From: Bog-756 sp963699085
Lineage (GTDB): Bacteria > Actinomycetota > Acidimicrobiia > Acidimicrobiales > RAAP-2
Direction of reading: 5' to 3'
NCBI GenBank assembly: GCA_963699085.1
Contig: CAVOTH010000002.1
Location: 62,001 to 126,000 of the forward strand
DNA: 64,000 nt
The position numbers and the translations under genes were made by a program. Of the stretch, positions 18,001-25,338 are shown in pieces (position 1 is the first letter of the stretch; every line of letters begins with the position of its first letter). The notes beneath the pieces were generated by a model, which saw only the letters and a list, made by a program, of their open reading frames with translations, ran no database searches and was not told where the DNA came from.

Positions 18001-20940
18001 ATGAGGTCTACCTGGCGGGGCACACTGGCGTTGGTCATCGTGTTGATTTCGGCACTATTTGTCGTTGGGGCATCACCTCAGTCGGCGCAAGCATCGGCTC
18101 CCCAACCTGACACGACGTGGACTGGAGTCCCGGTGATAAACGGCGGATTTCCCGTGAGGGCGGTGTCCTGCACCTCGTTCTCATTTTGTGTCGCAGTAGG
18201 CGAATGGTCGTACGGGGGTGCAGACGGAATTGTCTTCAACGGCAATTCTTGGGGCACGCCTCAGGAGCTTGACCCGATGAACGACCTGTTCTCCGTCTCA
18301 TGCGCGACTACGACCTACTGTGTGGCCGTTGGTCCAGCCGGGGCCTATCTATTCAATGGACAGCAGTGGTCTCAGCTGCCTGCGATCGCTGGCTTGAACG
18401 GATTCCTCACTTCGGTGTCCTGCGCGTCCGACTCGTTCTGTGTGGCCATGGGCAACTTTGACGGATCCCCCGAGACGAGCACGGCCTATGTCCTCGATGG
18501 CACCACCTGGAGCCAGTCCGTGCCACTGTCCGCTTCGTCGGAGTACCCCGCGGTGTCCTGTCAATCGGAATCGTGGTGCATGGCCGTGGGGGCGGGCGCA
18601 GAGCTCTGGAACGGAATCTCGTGGACGAGCGTGGCACCTGCGCTCCCGGAATTCGACCTGTTGACGGTGGTGTCCTGTCCTGACGCATCGACTTGCACAG
18701 CCATGGACTCCGACGGGTCTGCATGGACCTTCGACAACGGTGCATGGACGTCCGAGCCGGTGTTCACCAACCTCTCCTCGACTTCGATCTCCTGCGTGTC
18801 GGCGACGTCTTGCGTGGCATCGGACGTCCATAGCGACATCGCCACGCTTGGCGGATCGACATGGACGGACGGCCCGAGCCCACTCGAGCCGGTCAGTGGA
18901 ACCGAGGGAGGACCGAGTCTTGCGATCTCCTGTTCTGACGCGACCTTCTGTGCCGCGGTGGATGACGGCGGAAACGTCTGGTATGACAACTTTGGAACGT
19001 GGACGACAAGCGCTCGACAGGTAATCGACAATGCGTCCCTCGACCTGTCCTGCGTGTCGCAGTCGTTCTGCATGGCCGTGGATACGAATGGTGACTATCT
19101 GACCTATGACGGTTCGACCTGGAGCGAACCCGCGGTGACCATGCCAGACGAAATCTTCATGGACTCCGTGTCCTGTGTCTCGTCCGACTTCTGCGTCGCA
19201 ACGGACTATTCGGGGCATACGCTCGTCTATGACGGCACCGACTGGAGCGCCTCCGGGTGGATCGGAAACGGCTATTCGTCGAAAGTCTCGTGCGCCAGCC
19301 AGACGTTCTGCGTCCAGGTCGGCGGCACCGATGAGACGACGTTCGACGGGACGAACTGGAGCACTCCGGTTCCCATCTCGACCTCTGAGCTCACCACCGT
19401 TTCCTGCTCGTCGGCAGACTTCTGCGCCGCTTTCGACCAAAACGGTGATGCGTATACCTTCAATGGGGCCAGCTGGACTGAAGAATCGGCGATAGTGAAC
19501 CCTGGCGTCGACACGGTGGTGGAGGCGGTTTCCTGCCCATCAGATGGGTTCTGCGTTGCCGTAGACAGTTCGGGCGACGGGATCAGCTATCAGAGCGGTG
19601 TCTGGACGCTCGACCCGGTAGTGAACACGGTCCATGGATTCGCAATGGGCCTCTTCAATGTCTCCTGCGCGTCGTCCACGTTCTGTGTCGGTGTCGGTAG
19701 CATCGGCTCGACCGTGGTCTTCAACGGGGTCAACTGGACGCCCGGTCAAACCATCGGCAGTCTGAATGTCAACGCGGTCTCCTGTCCGTCGACGACGTTC
19801 TGTGAAGCCGCGGAAACGAACGGCGCCATCCATACGATGTATGTCGACACCACTTCGGTGACTGCGGCCACCAGTGTGCCCACGGCCACAGTCGGACAGC
19901 CGGTCACCTATACGGCCGCGGTGGCGACATCCGAGTCGGCCATCGCCTCTGTTCCTGACCGGAACGTCACCTTCTCGGTGGGCTCCGATGTGCTCTGCAC
20001 CACCACCCTGGTGGCATCGACGGCGCAGTGCCAGTCGACAAATGCACCGGTGGGCACCGACCAGGTGACCGCGACCTACAGCGGAGACATCCATTTCAGT
20101 AGCAGTCAGACGGCTGTTTCCCTGGCCATCGTCCCGGCGGACGCCCCTCCGGCGGTGACCTCGCCGGACGCGGCGGCGTTCCTCGCCGGATCAGTGGGCT
20201 CATTTACGGTGACCACCACCGGCTACCCGATTCCCACGATTGTCGAGGTCGGCGCGCTGCCGTCGGGAGTCACCTTCATCGATGGACCCGATGGAACAGC
20301 AACCCTGAGCGGCGATCCGACCGAGAGCGGAACCTTCCCCATTCAGATCCAGGCATCCAATGGACTGAGCCCCGGCGCGGACCAGTCGTTTGAACTCACC
20401 GTTTCTCCGCCATCTCCTCCGACGTTCACGTCTGCCGACAGCGCCACGTTCGTGGTCGGTGTCCCCGGCGGATTCACGGTCAGTGCGATCGGGCCGCCGG
20501 CGCCTACGTTCAGCGTGTCTCCGGCACTTCCCTCCGGGCTCACTCTTGATCGGACAACCGGGCTCATTTCCGGCACGCCGGTGGCCCCGGGTATACACCG
20601 ACTGACGCTCAACGCCACCAATGGAGCGCATCCGAACGCAACCCAGGTGTTCACCCTGACGGTGGTCGCAATGCAAGTGGCGACCACTGCATTACCGGCG
20701 GCCACACCCGGCTCCCCCTATGCGCAATCGTTGGTGGTGCTCGGAGGCACCGGGCCGTACAAGTGGACGACCCCGACGGTTCTACCCAAGGGACTCAAAC
20801 TCAGTCTGACCGGGCAGCTCTCCGGTACCACCAGTCGCAAAGCGGTCCCCGGGACCTATCCGATCGTGGTGAAGGTGACCGATTCAACGCCCAAGCATCA
20901 CCTCGTGGCCACTGCCACTCTTTCCTTGACGGTGCTGTGA
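18001..20940 (+). CDS. Secreted repeat protein: 14 paired-cysteine repeats plus Ig-like modules
   Basis: A 979-residue exported protein. The signal peptide MRSTWRGTLALVIVLISALF ends near AQASA. Residues about 50-615 hold 14 copies of a 36-47-residue repeat whose core reads VSCxSxxFCVAV: two cysteines about 7 residues apart, followed by short GD/NG turns and W-containing strands. Two sets of seven would suit a double seven-bladed beta-propeller. Residues about 620-705 resemble a bacterial Ig-like domain (VTATYSGDIHF), followed by two or three putative Ig modules of the FTxSGxP type. No LPXTG motif or C-terminal membrane helix is seen. An extracellular binding or adhesive role is inferred. Base composition is visibly less GC-rich than in the neighbours. 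Start 18001 is chosen for the signal peptide; the frame is open from 17947. Confidence 0.75.
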   Translation: MRSTWRGTLALVIVLISALFVVGASPQSAQASAPQPDTTWTGVPVINGGFPVRAVSCTSFSFCVAVGEWSYGGADGIVFNGNSWGTPQELDPMNDLFSVSCATTTYCVAVGPAGAYLFNGQQWSQLPAIAGLNGFLTSVSCASDSFCVAMGNFDGSPETSTAYVLDGTTWSQSVPLSASSEYPAVSCQSESWCMAVGAGAELWNGISWTSVAPALPEFDLLTVVSCPDASTCTAMDSDGSAWTFDNGAWTSEPVFTNLSSTSISCVSATSCVASDVHSDIATLGGSTWTDGPSPLEPVSGTEGGPSLAISCSDATFCAAVDDGGNVWYDNFGTWTTSARQVIDNASLDLSCVSQSFCMAVDTNGDYLTYDGSTWSEPAVTMPDEIFMDSVSCVSSDFCVATDYSGHTLVYDGTDWSASGWIGNGYSSKVSCASQTFCVQVGGTDETTFDGTNWSTPVPISTSELTTVSCSSADFCAAFDQNGDAYTFNGASWTEESAIVNPGVDTVVEAVSCPSDGFCVAVDSSGDGISYQSGVWTLDPVVNTVHGFAMGLFNVSCASSTFCVGVGSIGSTVVFNGVNWTPGQTIGSLNVNAVSCPSTTFCEAAETNGAIHTMYVDTTSVTAATSVPTATVGQPVTYTAAVATSESAIASVPDRNVTFSVGSDVLCTTTLVASTAQCQSTNAPVGTDQVTATYSGDIHFSSSQTAVSLAIVPADAPPAVTSPDAAAFLAGSVGSFTVTTTGYPIPTIVEVGALPSGVTFIDGPDGTATLSGDPTESGTFPIQIQASNGLSPGADQSFELTVSPPSPPTFTSADSATFVVGVPGGFTVSAIGPPAPTFSVSPALPSGLTLDRTTGLISGTPVAPGIHRLTLNATNGAHPNATQVFTLTVVAMQVATTALPAATPGSPYAQSLVVLGGTGPYKWTTPTVLPKGLKLSLTGQLSGTTSRKAVPGTYPIVVKVTDSTPKHHLVATATLSLTVL
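18160..19815 (+). repeat. 14-copy protein-level tandem repeat (SC..FC units)
   Basis: Units begin near 18165, 18294, 18414, 18553, 18670, 18787, 18926, 19044, 19168, 19286, 19398, 19528, 19656 and 19776, with spacing of about 112-139 bases. Only the codons of the core (TCCTGC...TTCTGC) are well conserved, so this is an old, diverged repeat and not a recent array. Confidence 0.8.
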
Positions 20941-20954
20941 ATCTCGGTGAGGCT

Positions 20955-20977
20955 CCGCAGGCCCCTTCGGCCTGCGG
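20955..20977 (+). terminator. Strong hairpin after the secreted repeat protein
   Basis: A 9-bp perfect stem, CCGCAGGCC pairing with GGCCTGCGG, surrounds a 5-base CCTTC loop, 14 bases past the stop at 20940. No T tract follows, as is common in GC-rich actinobacteria. Confidence 0.65.
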
Positions 20978-21137
20978 GCTGATCAGGCGCAAAATGGGAG
21001 CAGAGACAGTCTGCGGGTCATCCGAACCCGATGTCCGGTAGGCTGGCCGTTCACGCTGAGCGGGGACTCCCGTTGACTCCGTTCCATCCGATCGGGTTCA
21101 CCTTGTCGCCTCCTCTGAGCTCGTCTCGAGGAGATCC

Positions 21138-22283
21138 ATGTCCTACGCCCCCGACAATCACGCGCCTTCGTCGCGCCCACCCGGTTCGTTGTCCGACCCG
21201 CGTCCGACAGCTGTCGTCTACTGCGAGGCCAACTTCGGCCAGGCCGATGGCAAGACGGCCAACGGTCTCGTCCGCCATTCCGAGCGCTACAGGATCCTGT
21301 CGGTCATCGACAGTCACCAGGCGGGAGGTGACACCGGAGTGCTCCTCGGCGAGAAGCCCAATGGCATTCCTGTCGTGTCGGACCTGACCGAGGCGATCCG
21401 GCTCCACGGGCTCACCCCGGACTTCCTGATCTTCGGCGTCGCTCCTACGAGCGGAATGCTCTCGCCCGTCGAACGCCAGGTGCTCCTCGGTGCCATGGAG
21501 CGACGGATGAGCATCGTCAACGGACTGCACGAGTTCCTCAATGAAGATCCGGAGTTCGCCGCGGCTGCTGCCGAATTCGGGGTGACCATCCTCGACGTGC
21601 GCCGGCCGCGGGACAAGAAGGATCTCCGGATGTTCAGCGGCAGGATCGCCGAGGTCACCTGCCCGAGAATCGCCGTGCTCGGTACCGACGGCGCCATCGG
21701 AAAGCGGACCACCGCCACCATCCTGACCAAGGCACTCAACGACAATGGCATCAAGGCCGTCCTGGTGGGGACCGGACAGACCGGACTCATCCAGGGGGCC
21801 CGTTACGGTGTGGCGCTCGACGCCATTCCGTGCCAGTTCTGCTCGGGAGAGATGGAGGCGGCGGTCCTGGACGCATTCGAAGGCGAGCAGCCGGACGTCA
21901 TCGTCATCGAGGGCCAAGGGGCGCTCAGCCACCCGGCGTATCTCAGCTCCACCTTCATCCTCCGGGGAGGCCGGCCCAACGGTGTGATCCTGCAGCACGC
22001 TCCGGCACGACGGAAGCTCGGTGACTTCGCCGACGTCCCCACCCCGAATCCGGCCAGCGAGATCAATCTCATCCAGACCTTCGCCGACACCAAGGTGATC
22101 GGATTGACCATCAACCACGAGAACATGAGCGACGCCGAGATCACCGCCGCCATCACGTTGTACGAGCTGGAATTGGGGATTCCGGCCACCGACGCACTCA
22201 CCCGACCGGCGGAACGACTCGTCGAGATGGTGGTGAGCGCCTTCCCCGAGCTCGACCGGAAGCCGGTCGCCCGGGCATCGTGA
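21138..22283 (+). CDS. DUF1611 family protein (DgcN-like)
   Basis: A 381-residue protein of the DUF1611 family. Residues about 25-160 form a Rossmann-like N-terminal part; the C-terminal half has a P-loop-like GTDGAIGKRTTATIL and downstream VIVIEGQGALSHPAY, which fit a nucleotide-binding fold. Some characterised relatives (DgcN) act in D-glutamate metabolism as N-acetyltransferases, but this member may differ. GAGGAGA sits 5 bases before ATG 21138. Its stop overlaps the GTG of the downstream racemase by four bases (GTGA), so the two are translationally coupled and very likely act on the same amino acid. Confidence 0.8.
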   Translation: MSYAPDNHAPSSRPPGSLSDPRPTAVVYCEANFGQADGKTANGLVRHSERYRILSVIDSHQAGGDTGVLLGEKPNGIPVVSDLTEAIRLHGLTPDFLIFGVAPTSGMLSPVERQVLLGAMERRMSIVNGLHEFLNEDPEFAAAAAEFGVTILDVRRPRDKKDLRMFSGRIAEVTCPRIAVLGTDGAIGKRTTATILTKALNDNGIKAVLVGTGQTGLIQGARYGVALDAIPCQFCSGEMEAAVLDAFEGEQPDVIVIEGQGALSHPAYLSSTFILRGGRPNGVILQHAPARRKLGDFADVPTPNPASEINLIQTFADTKVIGLTINHENMSDAEITAAITLYELELGIPATDALTRPAERLVEMVVSAFPELDRKPVARAS

Positions 22284-23416
22284 CCGCACCGAGGTTGGAG
22301 ATCGATCTCGATCTCATCGGGCACAACGCCCGGGTCCTCGTCCAGAGACTCGAACCACTGGGGATCGAGGTCTGTGGGGTGACGAAGGCCACGATGGGCT
22401 CCCCCGAGGTCGCACGCGAGCTCCTTGCCGCCGGTGTTGCCTCGCTCGGTGAATCCCGCATCGAGAACGTCGAATCCTTGAGGCGGGCAGGGATCACGGC
22501 TCCGATCATGCTGATCCGTTCACCGATGATCAGCCAGGCCGACCGCGTTGTCGCCGGCGTTGACGTGAGCCTCAACACCGAGATCGACGTCATCGATCGG
22601 CTGGCGCGCTCGGCCGGCAGGCAGGGGAAGTCCCATGGCATCGTGCTCATGGTCGAACTGGGCGACCTGCGCGAGGGGATCATGCCCGGCGACCTGGTGG
22701 ACACGGTCCGCACGGCGCTGCGGTTCCCGGGGATCGAGCTGCGGGGCATCGGGACCAACCTGGCATGCCAGAGCGGCGCGATCCCCGACAACTCGAACAT
22801 GGCCGAACTGTCCGCTCTCGCCGCTCTGGTCGAGGTGACCTTCGGGATCCACCTCGACATCGTCTCGGGCGGCAATTCGGCCAATCTCCCGTGGGCTCTC
22901 GGTTCACAGGTCGACATCGGTCGCGTCAACCAACTTCGCCTCGGTGAATCGATCCTCCTCGGTCGGGAGCCGATCCAGCGCTCGGTCCTCGAGGGTCTGC
23001 ACAGTGAAGCCGTATCGATCGTAGGTGAGGTGATCGAGTCCAAGTTGAAGCCCTGCCAACCTCGAGGGACCAGAGGTCAGACCGCGTTCGGGACCCGGGA
23101 ATATCGCCAACCGGTTCGACGTCAGGGCCACCAGGTGATCGTGGCACTGGGCCGCCAGGACCTCGACACCGACGGAATAGTCGCCCCTCCGGAATTCGAC
23201 CTTCTGGGATCCAGCAGCGACCATCTGGTCCTCAACAGCGGAGTGAGCGTTCCCGAAGTGGGTTCGGAGATCCGATTCGGAGTGAACTACAGCGCCCTGA
23301 TGAGTGCGATGGCCTCACCGTTCGTGTCCCGCCGGTACCTACGGAGCGGCCATGCACAGCCGGCGGATGCCGATGGGTGCTTGAGCCCGTCCTCGTCTAT
23401 AGCCCGTTCCTTATAG
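22280..23416 (+). CDS. PLP-dependent amino-acid racemase (alanine/ornithine racemase family)
   Basis: A 378-residue protein with the fold-type III PLP barrel of the alanine/ornithine racemase family. EVCGVTKATMGSPEVA places the PLP lysine (VTKA) near residue 35; GVASLGESRIENV, GTNLACQSG and SGGNSANLPWAL are characteristic barrel segments, and SSDHLVLN and FGVNYSALMSAMASPFVS lie in the C-terminal beta domain. These enzymes interconvert L- and D-amino acids; ornithine/lysine racemase relatives are the closest match by eye. The GTG start overlaps the DUF1611 stop. The last 30 residues look unconserved. The gene ends in a small hairpin facing the SRPBCC gene. Confidence 0.82.
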   Translation: MTAPRLEIDLDLIGHNARVLVQRLEPLGIEVCGVTKATMGSPEVARELLAAGVASLGESRIENVESLRRAGITAPIMLIRSPMISQADRVVAGVDVSLNTEIDVIDRLARSAGRQGKSHGIVLMVELGDLREGIMPGDLVDTVRTALRFPGIELRGIGTNLACQSGAIPDNSNMAELSALAALVEVTFGIHLDIVSGGNSANLPWALGSQVDIGRVNQLRLGESILLGREPIQRSVLEGLHSEAVSIVGEVIESKLKPCQPRGTRGQTAFGTREYRQPVRRQGHQVIVALGRQDLDTDGIVAPPEFDLLGSSSDHLVLNSGVSVPEVGSEIRFGVNYSALMSAMASPFVSRRYLRSGHAQPADADGCLSPSSSIARSL

Positions 23417-23428
23417 AGGGCCATAGAG

Positions 23429-23444
23429 CGGGATCACCATCCCG
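23429..23444. terminator. Small hairpin between convergent genes
   Basis: CGGGAT and ATCCCG form a 6-bp stem with a CACC loop in the 34-base gap between the racemase stop and the stop of the minus-strand SRPBCC gene; usable in both directions. Confidence 0.45.
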
Positions 23445-23450
23445 TGCCAA

Positions 23451-23963
23451 CTACTCGCCGTCGTGACCTGTGGGTGGCCCTACCTGTGGGCCGAGTTCGG
23501 GCTCGAACGACGTCGAGTAGAGGTCGAACCGGCGTTGCCAGAAATCGGGGGCCGCGGTGATCCCTGCCAGACGATCCAGGCAGACATCCCAGCCGGCGGC
23601 GTTGCGGGCGGCAGCCGATGGCGGAAGCTGGTCGAACATCACCAGGCGGGTCCCACCGTCGGACTCGGTCAGCTCGAACCGCAGGATCTCTTCGCCCCAA
23701 CTGAACGAAAGTGAACGAGGCTCGTCGGAGACGAGGACCTCACCGGTGAGTACGGTCCCGTCCATCTCCACTCCGAAGTGGAAGGCGATCTCGGCTCCCA
23801 CCCTCCATTCGCCGCCGGCCACGACCACATCGCAGGGGAACCAGCTCCGCAGCTGCTCCCGGTCGGTCAGTGCCGACCAGACGACGGAGGGGGGATCGAC
23901 CAGCAATCGCTCCAATCGGATGCTCGGTCGCTCCGCTCCGGTGAGGATGACGGCGTCGGTCAT
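23451..23963 (-). CDS. SRPBCC (AHSA1-type) protein
   Basis: A 170-residue START/AHA1-like protein. RLLVDPPSVVWSALTDREQL at the N-terminus, FSWGEEILRFEL in the middle and GGTRLVMFDQLPP then AAGWDVCLDRL at the end follow the helix-grip fold of the AHSA1 family, which binds hydrophobic ligands in a deep pocket. Its ATG overlaps the stop of the ArsR gene by four bases, a very common pairing in actinobacteria where the SRPBCC partner is co-regulated. Ligand or enzymatic role unknown. Confidence 0.85.
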   Translation of the reverse strand: MTDAVILTGAERPSIRLERLLVDPPSVVWSALTDREQLRSWFPCDVVVAGGEWRVGAEIAFHFGVEMDGTVLTGEVLVSDEPRSLSFSWGEEILRFELTESDGGTRLVMFDQLPPSAAARNAAGWDVCLDRLAGITAAPDFWQRRFDLYSTSFEPELGPQVGPPTGHDGE

Positions 23964-24277
23964 GGTCTCCTCTGCTGTTCCAGGTGGGATTCCAAACGAT
24001 CCAGATGGGCGATCCAGAAGGTGCGATAGGGGGCGAGCCAGTCGTCGAGCGCTTCCAGAGGTCCGGGACTGATCCGGTAGAGGCGGCGCTGGCCCTCGGC
24101 ACGGACATCGACCATGCCGGCGTCTTTGAGCACGCGGAGATGCTTCGACACCGCCGGCTGGCTCAGGGAGAGATGATCGACCAGCTCGCCGACCGGTCGT
24201 TCCCCGTCACGGAGAAGGTCGAGGATGGCGCGACGGCTCGGTTCGGCGAGGACATCGAAGGCGATCAGGGTGTTCAC
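23960..24277 (-). CDS. ArsR-family winged-helix repressor
   Basis: A 105-residue HTH regulator. FDVLAEPSRRAILDLLRDGE, then LSLSQPAVSKHLRVLKDAG (recognition helix) and GQRRLYRISP (wing) are textbook ArsR/SmtB features. The metal-binding cysteine motif of ArsR itself is absent, so it probably senses something other than arsenite. The start is a GTG at 24277. No Shine-Dalgarno is present, but a consensus promoter lies immediately upstream with its -10 ending 6 bases from the GTG, so the mRNA is predicted leaderless. A palindrome overlapping this promoter suggests autorepression of the arsR-SRPBCC operon. Confidence 0.88.
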   Translation of the reverse strand: MNTLIAFDVLAEPSRRAILDLLRDGERPVGELVDHLSLSQPAVSKHLRVLKDAGMVDVRAEGQRRLYRISPGPLEALDDWLAPYRTFWIAHLDRLESHLEQQRRP

Positions 24278-24279
24278 TC

Positions 24280-24312
24280 AGCTATATAACCAGAGTGGTA
24301 TATAGCTGTCAA
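24280..24312 (-). promoter_or_regulatory. Consensus promoter with overlapping palindromic operator for the arsR operon
   Basis: On the minus strand TTGACA (24312-24307), a 17-base spacer and TTATAT (24289-24284) form a near-consensus sigma-70 promoter ending 6 bases from the GTG start. AGCTATATA (24280-24288) and TATATAGCT (24299-24307) are perfect inverted repeats 10 bases apart covering the -10 box and spacer, the expected position for an ArsR autorepressor site. Confidence 0.75.
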
Positions 24313-24438
24313 GGCATTCAGGGCGACGAGTTCGATCTCGATGCACTTGCCGTTGATCCGTAGTACCTGCCCTGGGAGTTGCCGAGGGGCGGCCGCAATC
24401 GTGGGGCAGGTGGATCCGTCCGTGAAAGGCTGTGGCCC

Positions 24439-25305
24439 ATGGAGATTGGTGTCGCGTACCCCCAGACCGAGCTGCGCGGGGACCCCACCGGTGTTCGCCG
24501 GTTTGCGGAGGCGGTCGAAGCACTCGGATTCGATCATCTTCTTGCCTACGAACATGTTCTCGGCGCCGTTCATGCTGATCGATCGCCGGCACTTTCGGGC
24601 CCCTATTCCGAGCGCGATCCGTTTCATGACCCGTTCGTGATGTTCGCCTACCTGGCGGGCATCACCGACCGGATCCGATTCACCACCGGGATCCTGGTCC
24701 TTCCGCAGCGCCAGACTGCGCTTGTGGCTCGCCAAGCTGCCGACGTCGACCTCTTTTCCGGGGGTCGGCTGCGGCTCGGTGTGGGAATCGGCTGGAACCA
24801 TGTCGAGTACGAGGCCCTCGGGCAGGACTTCCACACCCGTGGGGCCCGCCAGGAGGAGCAGATCGAGTTGCTCCGGCATCTGTTCACCGGGCGCGTCGTC
24901 GACTTCTCGGGTCGCTTCGACCGAGTTGACCGGGCGGCACTCGTGCCCAGGCCTTCGGGTTCAATTCCGATCTGGCTCGGCGGGTCGAGCGAGAAGGCGC
25001 TAGATCGGGCCGCCCGGCTCGCCGACGGGTTCATCTTCTTCGGTGGTGGTGTCGAGAGCGCGATCGATGGCTGGACAGGGCTACGTGAGCGTGTTGCCCG
25101 TCTCGGTAAGCCAGCTGAATCCTTCGGCGGCGACTACGTGGCGCTCAGTGGTGGTGATCTGGGCGAACTCACGAGAGAGGCCGAGGCGTGGCGCACTGCT
25201 GGCGGGACGCACGTCTCAGTGGTCACGATGGGCCTGGGCCTGGATTCGGTCGAGGCTCACATCGACTACATCTCGTTGATCTCGGATCGTCTCGGTTTGT
25301 CGTAG
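24439..25305 (+). CDS. LLM-class (F420-dependent type) oxidoreductase
   Basis: A 288-residue TIM-barrel protein of the bacterial luciferase-like superfamily. MEIGVAYPQTELRG at the start, FDHLLAYEHVLG, RIRFTTGILVLPQRQ, RLRLGVGIGWNHVEY and PIWLGGSSEKALDRAARLAD are the standard landmarks, the GIGWN region lining the flavin/F420 site. In actinobacteria such proteins usually use coenzyme F420 and reduce or oxidise small organic substrates; the substrate is unknown. ATG 24439 is selected because the fold starts exactly there and AAAGG lies upstream; the frame is open from 24379. It is divergent from the arsR operon and may respond to the same operator region, though it is 130 bases away. Confidence 0.87.
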   Translation: MEIGVAYPQTELRGDPTGVRRFAEAVEALGFDHLLAYEHVLGAVHADRSPALSGPYSERDPFHDPFVMFAYLAGITDRIRFTTGILVLPQRQTALVARQAADVDLFSGGRLRLGVGIGWNHVEYEALGQDFHTRGARQEEQIELLRHLFTGRVVDFSGRFDRVDRAALVPRPSGSIPIWLGGSSEKALDRAARLADGFIFFGGGVESAIDGWTGLRERVARLGKPAESFGGDYVALSGGDLGELTREAEAWRTAGGTHVSVVTMGLGLDSVEAHIDYISLISDRLGLS

Positions 25306-25338
25306 CCGCCCGACCGGGCTCCGTGAACGTCCGCCGGT

